Made by a program: the position numbers and the translations under genes. From assembly GCA_003978075.1 (NCBI GenBank), contig QOAM01000117.1, positions 1 to 5,395 on the forward strand: a stretch of 5,395 bases of DNA. Reading direction: 5' to 3'. The notes under the pieces are model-generated. The model was not told the DNA's origin. It searched no databases and was given only the letters and a program-made list of their open reading frames with translations. This DNA comes from Thermodesulfatator sp. (lineage in GTDB: Bacteria > Desulfobacterota > Thermodesulfobacteria > Thermodesulfobacteriales > Thermodesulfobacteriaceae). Shown piece after piece: positions 1 to 5,016 of this stretch (within the stretch, counting starts at the first letter, position 1; the number at the start of each line of letters is the position of its first letter).

Positions 1-117
1 GAGGCCCAGAAGGAGAACATCATCGAGGCGGCTAAGTATCGGGTGAGTCAATACATTGTCAAACCCTTTACTCCGGAGACCCTGAAAGGGAAGCTGGAGA
101 AGATCTTCGGATCCTAA
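1..117 (+). CDS. cheY: Chemotaxis response regulator CheY, C-terminal fragment
   Basis: Only the last 38 codons are in the window; the start lies upstream. The reading frame runs from base 1 to a TAA at 115-117. The peptide contains AQKENIIEAA and then YIVKPFTPETL, the alpha4/beta5/alpha5 face of a CheY receiver domain. The Lys of KPF is the invariant lysine that contacts the phosphoryl group, and the aromatic three residues before it matches the Tyr switch position (Tyr106 in E. coli). In the family, phosphorylated CheY binds the flagellar switch to change rotation. The tail resembles classical single-domain CheY more closely than the second CheY at 2765-3136 does. The phosphoacceptor Asp is not visible here. 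The next gene starts two bases after the stop, suggesting co-transcription and possibly coupled translation. Confidence 0.9.
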   Translation, partial: EAQKENIIEAAKYRVSQYIVKPFTPETLKGKLEKIFGS

Positions 118-119
118 AG

Positions 120-839
120 ATGGCGGAAGAGGAGAGGAGTCCGGAAGAAAGGCCTGAGGCTCCGGAGGGAGAGGAGCTTGCGGTCTCTTCCCCGGCAGAG
201 ACCCCGGTAGAGGGGGAAGAGGTTCTCTCTGCGGAGGAGACGGGGGAGGAGTCTCCGGAAAAACTCATGCAGGCCCTGGAAAGAGAGGAGGAGCCGGAGG
301 AGGGAGTCCCGGAGGAGGAAGGTCCTGCGGAATCCGAGGCCCGTCCCTCTTGGTGGGGGACCCTTTTTCTCCTGGCAGGGATTTTCCTTTGTTTAGGGGG
401 AATTTCTGCGGCGGGTCTCACGCTCTGGAAACTCGCGCACGGGCCGGTGAGGGTCTCTTCAGCCCCGCCGGAGAGGGCTTCTGTGTCCAAGTCTGTTTCC
501 TCTTCCACGCTTCCCGTCCCTTTAGTCAAGACGGAATTCTCTCTCGTTTTGAAGCATTTTCTCATCCCGCTGGAGACCGAAGGCGGGGCGCCGGTTTTCA
601 TCAAGGCCTCGGTGGTCCTTTATTTTGAGGATCAGCGGGAGGTCCAGCGGGCCAAGCGGATAGAGAGGGTTCTCCGGGGGCTTATCTACGACACCTTTCG
701 CAACATCCCTTTTTATTACTGGCGTTCGCCGGAGGGGGTGACCAAGATCCGTGAGGCCCTCTTGCGGGTCTTTCGAGCCCGGGCCCCGGAGGGCCTGGTG
801 CCCAAGGAGATAGATGTTCGAGGATACATCTTGAAGTAG
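120..839 (+). CDS. Single-pass membrane protein with FliL-like periplasmic domain and acidic N-terminus
   Basis: The predicted protein has 239 residues. Residues 1-75 are very rich in Glu and Pro and probably disordered in the cytoplasm. Residues about 78-105 (starting SWWGTLFLLAG) form one hydrophobic membrane segment. A Ser/Pro/Val-rich linker follows to about 135, then a folded domain at 138-239. That domain has the FliL layout: a hydrophobic strand (FLIPLE), a strand pair around FIKASVVLYFE, a charged helix, SPEGVTKIREALLRVF, and a closing strand (IDVRGYIL). FliL-family proteins surround or support the flagellar stator in the inner membrane, which fits the motility neighbours. The long acidic tail is not typical of FliL, so I call it FliL-like rather than FliL. 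The ATG at 120 has no strong Shine-Dalgarno sequence close by and sits two bases after the cheY stop, so translation may depend on coupling. Family assignment is by pattern only. Confidence 0.68.
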   Translation: MAEEERSPEERPEAPEGEELAVSSPAETPVEGEEVLSAEETGEESPEKLMQALEREEEPEEGVPEEEGPAESEARPSWWGTLFLLAGIFLCLGGISAAGLTLWKLAHGPVRVSSAPPERASVSKSVSSSTLPVPLVKTEFSLVLKHFLIPLETEGGAPVFIKASVVLYFEDQREVQRAKRIERVLRGLIYDTFRNIPFYYWRSPEGVTKIREALLRVFRARAPEGLVPKEIDVRGYILK

Positions 840-853
840 AAAGGGAGTCCAGG

Positions 854-1033
854 ATGCCCGAGCGGGTGGAAAAGCCTTCCCACATCAGGCCTCTTCTCCC
901 TCCGGCGGAATTTGAGGAACATCCTCCTGGGGAAAGGGGTTCGAGAAGACCCCCTTCCAGAAGGGAAAAGGAGGAGCCGGGAGAAAAGGCCCCGGAAAAC
1001 GGCAAGGGTCAGGTGATCGATGTTACGGTTTGA
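854..1033 (+). CDS. Small Pro/charge-rich hypothetical protein (59 aa)
   Basis: An open frame of 59 codons runs from ATG 854 to TGA 1031-1033. GGGAG at 843-847 lies six bases before the ATG, which is a good ribosome binding site. The ORF fills most of what would otherwise be a 180-base hole in a compact cluster. The protein is hydrophilic and probably disordered (many Pro, Glu, Arg and Lys), and ends in a short hydrophobic strand-like tail, GQVIDVTV. I see no signal peptide, membrane segment or known domain. Its last 14 bases overlap the 5' end of the DUF2802-type gene if that gene starts at 1020. I do not recognise the family. Position between the FliL-like and DUF2802-type genes suggests a flagellum- or chemotaxis-linked role, but this is inference. 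It could be non-coding; the well-placed ribosome binding site and the fit into the gap argue for a real gene. Confidence 0.6.
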   Translation: MPERVEKPSHIRPLLPPAEFEEHPPGERGSRRPPSRREKEEPGEKAPENGKGQVIDVTV

Positions 1034-1421
1034 GTCCGGGATGGAGATCTATCTTTTGGGTCAACTGGTGCTGGATCTCCTCATGTTGATCCTTATCGGT
1101 CTCCTTTTTTATCGTCTGCGGCCGGAGAAGCTCCCCCAACTAGAAGAAAAGCTCGCCCTTCTGGAAAAACTCGTAGAAGAGCTATCCCGTTATGTGGAAG
1201 CCGAGAAAAGGCTCTTCGGGCGCTTAGAGAGGGCCCTGGCCGCCGGAGCCGAGGCCTGGGAAGCCTCGGCCAAGGGAAGAAAGGACCTGCGGAAAGAGGT
1301 GGTGCGGCTCTATCGGGAGGGCCTTTCCGCGGCGGAGATCGCTCGCCGACTTTCCCTTTCCCAGGGAGAGGTGGAACTCCTGATCTCCCTGGAGAGGTTT
1401 AAAGAGAGTTCTGAGAGGTGA
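1020..1421 (+). CDS. DUF2802-type membrane-anchored coiled-coil protein
   Basis: The predicted protein has 133 residues from ATG 1020. A membrane segment lies near the N-terminus (about residues 11-32, LLGQLVLDLLMLILIGLLFY). A charged heptad-like coiled coil follows at about 36-70. The C-terminus (about 92-127) reads KEVVRLYREGLSAAEIARRL followed by SLSQGEVELLISLERF, a helix-turn-helix-like module typical of DUF2802 proteins, which are often found in flagellar and chemotaxis clusters. Two starts are possible. ATG 1020 overlaps the small ORF by 14 bases and is preceded by AGGTGATC (1011-1018), which matches the extended anti-Shine-Dalgarno complement in good register. ATG 1041 would give 126 residues and start seven bases after the upstream stop, but has a weaker site. 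I prefer 1020. The biochemical role is unknown; the helical module may bind a protein rather than DNA. Confidence 0.75.
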   Translation: MLRFESGMEIYLLGQLVLDLLMLILIGLLFYRLRPEKLPQLEEKLALLEKLVEELSRYVEAEKRLFGRLERALAAGAEAWEASAKGRKDLRKEVVRLYREGLSAAEIARRLSLSQGEVELLISLERFKESSER

Positions 1422-1491
1422 GGAGTGGACTTGGAGGCAAGAGGGGGTTTGGGGGCGCAGCACCCAACGGAAAAGAGCCTTTCCTAGAGGG
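1421..1491 (+). repeat. 71-base direct repeat, copy A
   Basis: This copy begins on the last base of the DUF2802-type gene's TGA stop. It matches copy B (1542-1612) at 69 of 71 positions with no gaps; the differences are at 1462 (A here, C in B) and 1476 (A here, G in B). It contains two G5 tracts separated by TTT. An 8-bp inverted repeat (1449-1456 with 1460-1467, loop GCA) has one mismatched pair caused by the change at 1462. A second short stem (GGAAA/TTTCC, 1469-1473 with 1480-1484) follows. It looks like a dispersed, REP-like intergenic element. No ORF of its own is apparent. Confidence 0.9.
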
Positions 1492-1523
1492 AGACCTCTG
1501 AAAAGTCAGAGGTCTCAAAAAAA
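1491..1523. other. Perfect 11-bp hairpin followed by an A7 tract
   Basis: GAGACCTCTGA (1491-1501) and TCAGAGGTCTC (1506-1516) are exact reverse complements with a four-base AAAG loop. Seven A residues follow at 1517-1523. An intrinsic terminator needs U after the stem. On the + strand the tract is A, and on the - strand the T tract precedes the stem, so neither orientation fits. It sits exactly between the two 71-base repeats. It may act as an RNA stability or processing element, a protein-binding palindrome, or part of a composite repeat; the sequence does not decide. Confidence 0.85.
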
Positions 1524-1541
1524 TCGAAAAAGATCGTAAAA

Positions 1542-1612
1542 AGGAGTGGACTTGGAGGCAAGAGGGGGTTTGGGGGCGCAGCCCCCAACGGAAAAGGGCC
1601 TTTCCTAGAGGG
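1542..1612 (+). repeat. 71-base direct repeat, copy B
   Basis: This is the second copy of the element at 1421-1491, in the same orientation, with start-to-start spacing of 121 bases. Here the 8-bp stem TTGGGGGC/GCCCCCAA (1570-1577 with 1581-1588, loop GCA) is perfect. The second stem, GGAAA/TTTCC, is at 1590-1594 with 1601-1605. Sequences outside the two copies do not match, so these look like two units of a dispersed repeat rather than a simple duplication of a larger block. Confidence 0.9.
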
Positions 1613-1620
1613 TACGGAGA

Positions 1621-1636
1621 TTCCTTAGATAAGGAA
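1621..1636 (+). promoter_or_regulatory. Inverted repeat overlapping the ribosome binding site of the FliK-like gene
   Basis: TTCCTTA (1621-1627) and TAAGGAA (1630-1636) are exact reverse complements. As RNA this allows a 6-bp stem with an AGAT loop. The right arm contains AAGGA (1631-1635), the Shine-Dalgarno sequence six bases before ATG 1642. If the stem forms, it would hide the ribosome binding site. The site supports the chosen start; a regulatory role for the stem is inference, as it is short and A/U-rich. Confidence 0.45.
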
Positions 1637-1641
1637 AGAGC

Positions 1642-2679
1642 ATGAGGGTTATTACGCCGGCTCCGGTGACCTTTCTTCCGGAAAACCTGGTTCCGCTCTT
1701 TTCGCAGCCAGGCAGGGAGCTCACCGTGCGGGTGATCGAGGTGGAGGGCAAGACCTTGACGCTGGAGACCGGGGGGGAGCGCTTTCAGGCCCGCCTGGCC
1801 CACATCCCTTTTGCCGAGGCCCTTCGCCCGGGAGAGACCCTGAGGGTGCGCGTGGTCTCCACCAGCCCTTCCCTCCTCATCCACCTGATAGAGGAAGAAG
1901 GGGCTCCTTCTTTTCTGGAGCCGGGCAGGGAACTCACCGTACGGGTGATCGGGATGGAGGGCAGGACCCTGATCCTGGAGAGCGAAGGGGAGCGCTTTCC
2001 GGCCCGCCTGGCTCCCACCCTGGGGCCCGAGGTCTTTCGCCCTGGAGAGGCCCTGAGGGTGCGGGTGCTCTCCACCGGTCCGCCGGTCCTCCTTCAACTG
2101 GTAGAGGGACGCGAAGGGGGGCCTCCTTCTCTGCGTCTGGAGCCTCTGCTGGCCCTGCTGCCGCAAAAGGCCGCGGAGGTCTTTCCGGGACTCCCTGCGG
2201 TCTCGGAGAGAGAAGACCTCCCGGCCCTGGTGGCCTTGGTGGTAAAGGCCCTGGAAGAACACCCAGGGCGAGAGGAGATCTCCCCCCGCAAGGAAGAGGG
2301 GGAGTCCCACCTCCCTCGAGATCTCCAGGCGGTGCTTTCCCACATTCTTTCCGAAGGGGTCCTGGTGTTGCCCTTTGTCTTTGCCGATCGGCTCTCCTGG
2401 GGGTTGCTCGAGGCCAGGGAGCGGGAGGAGGCTGGGGAAGGGGCCAGCTTTTATCTGCGCCTTTTTCTCTCGGAGCTCGGGCTGGTAGAGGTCTTGATGC
2501 ATAAGTTGGACCGCGGCCTCCGTCTCCACTTCTACTTTTCTCGGGAGGAGGCCCTCAAGCTGGCCCGGGAGGCGGTGGCGGAGCTCCGGGGGGTCTTGCT
2601 GGAGAAGGGCTGGATCCCGGAAATTGTCCTGGAGAAGGGCTATTATGAGCCGGGCGTGATCTTGGCCAAGGAGGGATAA
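1642..2679 (+). CDS. FliK-like flagellar hook-length control family protein
   Basis: The predicted protein has 345 residues, starting at an ATG with AAGGA six bases upstream. Residues 23-84 and 94-155 are two copies of one beta-rich unit (PGRELTVRVI ... GERF.ARLA ... RPGE.LRVRV.ST). This pattern of short strands ending in PGE-LRVRV is common in the N-terminal part of deltaproteobacterial FliK-type proteins. A Pro/Leu-rich and then Glu/Arg-rich linker runs to about 225. The C-terminal part, about 225-335, includes FYLRLFLSELGLVEVLMHK, a strand (LRLHFYFS), and a helix (EALKLAREAVAELRGVLLEKG), as in the Flg_hook domain that senses hook completion and switches export specificity. It is shorter than many FliK proteins and lacks their usual Gln/Ser/Thr-rich region. 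It could instead be a related paralogue of unknown role. There is no signal peptide, as expected for a type III export substrate. It is the first gene after the repeat-bearing gap. Confidence 0.6.
   Translation: MRVITPAPVTFLPENLVPLFSQPGRELTVRVIEVEGKTLTLETGGERFQARLAHIPFAEALRPGETLRVRVVSTSPSLLIHLIEEEGAPSFLEPGRELTVRVIGMEGRTLILESEGERFPARLAPTLGPEVFRPGEALRVRVLSTGPPVLLQLVEGREGGPPSLRLEPLLALLPQKAAEVFPGLPAVSEREDLPALVALVVKALEEHPGREEISPRKEEGESHLPRDLQAVLSHILSEGVLVLPFVFADRLSWGLLEAREREEAGEGASFYLRLFLSELGLVEVLMHKLDRGLRLHFYFSREEALKLAREAVAELRGVLLEKGWIPEIVLEKGYYEPGVILAKEG
1708..1893 (+). repeat. In-gene duplication, unit 1 (62 codons)
   Basis: It encodes residues 23-84 of the FliK-like protein. Aligned without gaps to unit 2 (213 bases downstream), I count 148 of 186 identical bases and 40 of 62 identical residues by hand. 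Most differences cluster in the middle (residues 54-62), where a loop would be expected. Confidence 0.85.
1921..2106 (+). repeat. In-gene duplication, unit 2 (62 codons)
   Basis: It encodes residues 94-155 of the FliK-like protein and is a direct repeat of unit 1 in the same frame, separated from it by nine codons. The conserved core is PGRELTVRVI, GERF, ARLA and the PGE.LRVRV strand. A tandem duplication of one small beta domain followed by divergence is the simple explanation. Confidence 0.85.
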
Positions 2680-2752
2680 ATCGTTCTTTCTTGTGCGCAC
2701 TGGCAAAGGAAAGAGAGAGGGGACATCAATTTCCCGGCTTATTTTCACGGAC

Positions 2753-2759
2753 AAGGAGG
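2753..2759 (+). promoter_or_regulatory. Ribosome binding site fixing the cheY start
   Basis: AAGGAGG, a full-strength Shine-Dalgarno sequence, ends five bases before ATG 2765. This decides the start against an in-frame GTG at 2693 that would add 24 residues unlike any receiver domain. The 85-base gap between the FliK-like gene and this start contains an 8-bp palindrome GTGCGCAC (2693-2700) but no promoter or terminator that I can support. Confidence 0.85.
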
Positions 2760-2764
2760 CTTTT

Positions 2765-3136
2765 ATGAAGGCCTTGGTGGTGGATGACTCCAAACCCATC
2801 CGGCAGATCGAAAGAAAATATCTGGAGGAGTTGGGCTTTGAGGTGGTGGAGGCGGAAAACGGGCAGGAGGCCTTGGAGAGGTTGAAGGAGCACCCGGATG
2901 TTCGGCTCATCCTTCTAGACTGGCACATGCCGGTGATGAACGGGTATGAGTTCTTGAAGGCCGTGCGGGCCAATCCGGACTGGAGCGAGATCAAGATCAT
3001 GATGGTGACCACGGAAAATCAGCAAAAGAGCGTGGTGGAGGCCATCATGGCCGGGGCCAATGAGTATCTCATGAAGCCCTTTGACAAGGAGATGCTGGAG
3101 ACCAAGATCCGTTTTCTCTTTGAGGAAGCCCTATGA
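2765..3136 (+). CDS. cheY: Chemotaxis response regulator, CheY family
   Basis: The protein is a stand-alone receiver domain of 123 residues. The acidic pair is Asp7-Asp8 (VVDDSK), the phosphoacceptor is Asp52 (LLDWHMPVMNG), the switch Thr is Thr82 (VTTEN), Tyr101 occupies the switch-tyrosine position, and Lys104 lies in LMKPF. Spacing between these residues equals that of E. coli CheY (Asp57/Thr87/Lys109). In the family it takes phosphate from CheA and either acts on the flagellar motor or serves as a phosphate sink. Its stop overlaps the cheB start (ATGA), so the two are likely translationally coupled. The fragment at 1-117 is a second CheY, so the two probably differ in role; which one binds the motor cannot be told from sequence alone. 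Confidence 0.93.
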   Translation: MKALVVDDSKPIRQIERKYLEELGFEVVEAENGQEALERLKEHPDVRLILLDWHMPVMNGYEFLKAVRANPDWSEIKIMMVTTENQQKSVVEAIMAGANEYLMKPFDKEMLETKIRFLFEEAL

Positions 3137-4182
3137 TCCGTGTCCTCATCGTGGACGACTCTCCGGTCATCCGGCGGCTCCTGCGGGAGGTCCTCTCCAA
3201 AGAGCCGGACTTGGAGGTGGTGGGAGAGGCCCGGGACGGGAAGGAGGCGGTGGAGCTGGCCCAGGCCCTGCGTCCGGATGTGATCACCCTGGACATCGAG
3301 ATGCCGGTGATGGACGGTCTTTCTGCCCTGCGGGAGATCCGGCGCCTGGTGCCGCGGGCCAAGGTCATCATGTTTTCCACCCTCACGGAGAAGGGGGCCC
3401 GGGAGACGCTCGAGGCCTTGGCCTTGGGGGCCTTTGACTTTGTGACCAAGCCTAAAGGGGCTAGCCTTTTGGAGAGCCTTTCCCGCATAAGGTCCGAGCT
3501 CCTTCCCAAGATCCGGGCCGCGGTGCCTACGGTGCGCAAGCCGATCCTTCCGAGAAGGCCGGCTCCCCCGGTGGCCCCCAGGCCCCTCATCCGTCCCGGG
3601 GTCTATTCCGTGGTGGGGATCGGGGTCTCCACCGGGGGCCCCAGGGCCCTCATGGAGCTCATCCCCCGGCTTCCGGCCACCTTTCCCGCTCCCATCCTCC
3701 TGGTGCAACACATGCCACCGCTTTTCACCGCCCAGTTGGCCCGCAGCCTGGATCAGCGTTCGGCCCTGAGGGTGAAGGAGGCCCGCTCCGGAGAAACGTT
3801 AGCTAAGGGCACGGTCTACATCGCTCCCGGGGACTATCACATGGAGGTGCGGGGCTCCGGGAGGGCCAAGGTCATTCACCTCCATCAGGGTCCTCCGGAA
3901 AACGGCTGCCGACCGGCGGTGGATCCCCTCTTCCGGTCCCTGGCCGATGCCTACGACGGGACAGCGGTGGGGGTGGTCCTCACGGGGATGGGACAGGACG
4001 GCAAGAAAGGGGCGCAACGCATCAAGGAAAAAGGGGGGTTAATAATTGCTCAAGACGAGAAGACCTCCACCGTCTACGGTATGCCCAGGGCGGTGGTGGA
4101 GGCAGGCCTGGCGGACTTGATCCTTCCGCTTTCGGAAATACCCATCAAACTGCAAGAGATCTTTTTAGGGAAGGGGAAATAA
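3133..4182 (+). CDS. cheB: Chemotaxis-specific protein-glutamate methylesterase CheB
   Basis: The protein has 349 residues, the usual family length. The receiver domain is at about 1-120, with Asp8-Asp9 (IVDDSP), phosphoacceptor Asp54 (TLDIEMPVMDG), Ser82-Thr83 and Lys106 (VTKPKG). A Pro/Arg-rich linker spans about 131-155. The methylesterase domain at about 157-345 has the expected catalytic triad: Ser166 in GVSTGGP, His193 in VQHMPP and Asp289 in TGMGQDG. CheB removes methyl groups from (and deamidates) glutamates of chemoreceptors in the cytoplasm, and is activated through phosphorylation of its receiver domain by CheA. It works against CheR, whose gene follows directly. Its ATG overlaps the cheY stop by four bases, and its TAA shares one base with the cheR ATG. 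All key residues are present and nothing looks broken. Confidence 0.97.
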   Translation: MIRVLIVDDSPVIRRLLREVLSKEPDLEVVGEARDGKEAVELAQALRPDVITLDIEMPVMDGLSALREIRRLVPRAKVIMFSTLTEKGARETLEALALGAFDFVTKPKGASLLESLSRIRSELLPKIRAAVPTVRKPILPRRPAPPVAPRPLIRPGVYSVVGIGVSTGGPRALMELIPRLPATFPAPILLVQHMPPLFTAQLARSLDQRSALRVKEARSGETLAKGTVYIAPGDYHMEVRGSGRAKVIHLHQGPPENGCRPAVDPLFRSLADAYDGTAVGVVLTGMGQDGKKGAQRIKEKGGLIIAQDEKTSTVYGMPRAVVEAGLADLILPLSEIPIKLQEIFLGKGK

Positions 4183-5000
4183 TGAAGGCGGAAATCTTCA
4201 ACTTTTTTACCCTGTTGGTGGAAAAGGTCAGCGGCATCTCCCTCAAGACAGGCAAAGAATATCTGGTGGAGAATCGCTTGAACGAGCTGGCCCGGGCCCT
4301 GGGGTATCGGGACCATGAAGAACTTTACCAGGTAGCTCGGGGCAGGCTCACCCGTGACCTGCTGGATCAAATCGTGGACGCCCTTACCACGAACGAGACC
4401 TACTTTTTCCGGGATCAACATCCCTTCGAGGCCCTGAGAAAACACATCATCCCCGAGCTCAAGGAAAAGAGGGCCGACCTTAAGAAAATGGTTTTCTGGT
4501 CGGCGGCCTGCTCCACGGGTCAGGAGCCTTACAGCCTGGCCATCCTCCTCAAGGAGTACTTTTCGGACCTTCTCCGGTCTTGGCGGGTGGAGATCCTGGC
4601 CTCAGACATCTCGGAGAGCGCCCTCAAAAAGGCCCGGGAGGGGATTTATACCCAGATCGAAGTCAACCGCGGGCTCCCGGTGACCTTCCTGGTGAAGTAT
4701 TTCCAGCAGGTGGGCTCCCACTGGAAGATCTCCGAGGAGTTGAAAGGTCTAGTGAAATTTAGGAAAATCAATCTCGTGGAGCCCCTGCAGGGGATGGGGA
4801 GCTTTGATGTGATTCTCTGTCGTTATGTGCTCATCTATTTTTCCCCGTCTATGAAAAAGCGGGTGTGGGAGAACCTCTGCCGAGTGCTTAATCCCGGGGG
4901 ATATATCCTTTTGGGATCCACGGAGTTTCCGCCGTCCTTGCCCCCGGACCTGGAAAAGAAGGTCTTGGGGAAGACGGTCTGCTTTCGCAAGAAAGATTGA
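4182..5000 (+). CDS. cheR: Chemoreceptor glutamate methyltransferase CheR
   Basis: The protein has 272 residues, typical for CheR. The N-terminal helical domain (about 1-75) ends in TTNETYFFRD, a CheR hallmark. The SAM-binding domain follows: motif I at 106-116 (WSAACSTGQEP), the acidic residue after strand 2 at Asp142 (ASDIS), the beta-subdomain region with GIYTQIEVNRGLP (154-166), the conserved NL at 197-198, and CRYVLIYF at 213-220. It transfers methyl groups from S-adenosylmethionine to receptor glutamates, opposing CheB. One oddity is that most CheR proteins have CRNVLIYF, while here the Asn is Tyr (residue 215). No C-terminal TPR or other fusion is present. The start codon overlaps the cheB stop (TAATG), which points to coupled translation. 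Confidence 0.96.
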   Translation: MKAEIFNFFTLLVEKVSGISLKTGKEYLVENRLNELARALGYRDHEELYQVARGRLTRDLLDQIVDALTTNETYFFRDQHPFEALRKHIIPELKEKRADLKKMVFWSAACSTGQEPYSLAILLKEYFSDLLRSWRVEILASDISESALKKAREGIYTQIEVNRGLPVTFLVKYFQQVGSHWKISEELKGLVKFRKINLVEPLQGMGSFDVILCRYVLIYFSPSMKKRVWENLCRVLNPGGYILLGSTEFPPSLPPDLEKKVLGKTVCFRKKD

Positions 5001-5002
5001 GT

Positions 5003-5009
5003 AAGGAGG
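5003..5009 (+). promoter_or_regulatory. Strong ribosome binding site of cheA
   Basis: AAGGAGG lies seven bases before ATG 5017 and three bases after the cheR stop. Unlike cheB and cheR, which start by overlap, cheA therefore has an independent strong initiation site inside the operon. Confidence 0.85.
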
Positions 5010-5016
5010 GAGGGAC

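Noticed and set aside
1491..1523. Intrinsic terminator between the two gene blocks.
   Set aside because: The stem is followed by A rather than T on the + strand, and on the - strand the T tract comes before the stem.
1421..1612. Minimal CRISPR array (repeat-spacer-repeat).
   Set aside because: The repeat is 71 bases, imperfect, contains its own hairpins, occurs only twice, and the 50-base interval is a palindrome plus A-rich sequence; no cas genes are nearby.
2693..2764. GTG start giving the second CheY a 24-residue N-terminal extension.
   Set aside because: The receiver domain begins at MKALVVDDS (ATG 2765), preceded by a perfect AAGGAGG at proper distance; the extension has no counterpart in the family.
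2680..2764. Promoter (sigma-54, sigma-28 or sigma-70 type) before cheY.
   Set aside because: I looked for TGGCAC-N5-TTGC, TAAA/GCCGATAA and -35/-10 pairs; only partial matches with wrong spacing were seen.
1399..3012. Long open frame (537 codons) on the - strand opposite the FliK-like gene.
   Set aside because: It is a by-product of G+C-rich codon use on the opposite strand. Its translation is Gln/Gly/Arg/Pro-rich without a domain, it runs through the non-coding repeats, and the + strand gene has a good start and family features.
3019..3711. Long - strand open frames opposite cheB.
   Set aside because: They overlap a fully intact CheB with its catalytic triad; the translations are low-complexity and resemble nothing.
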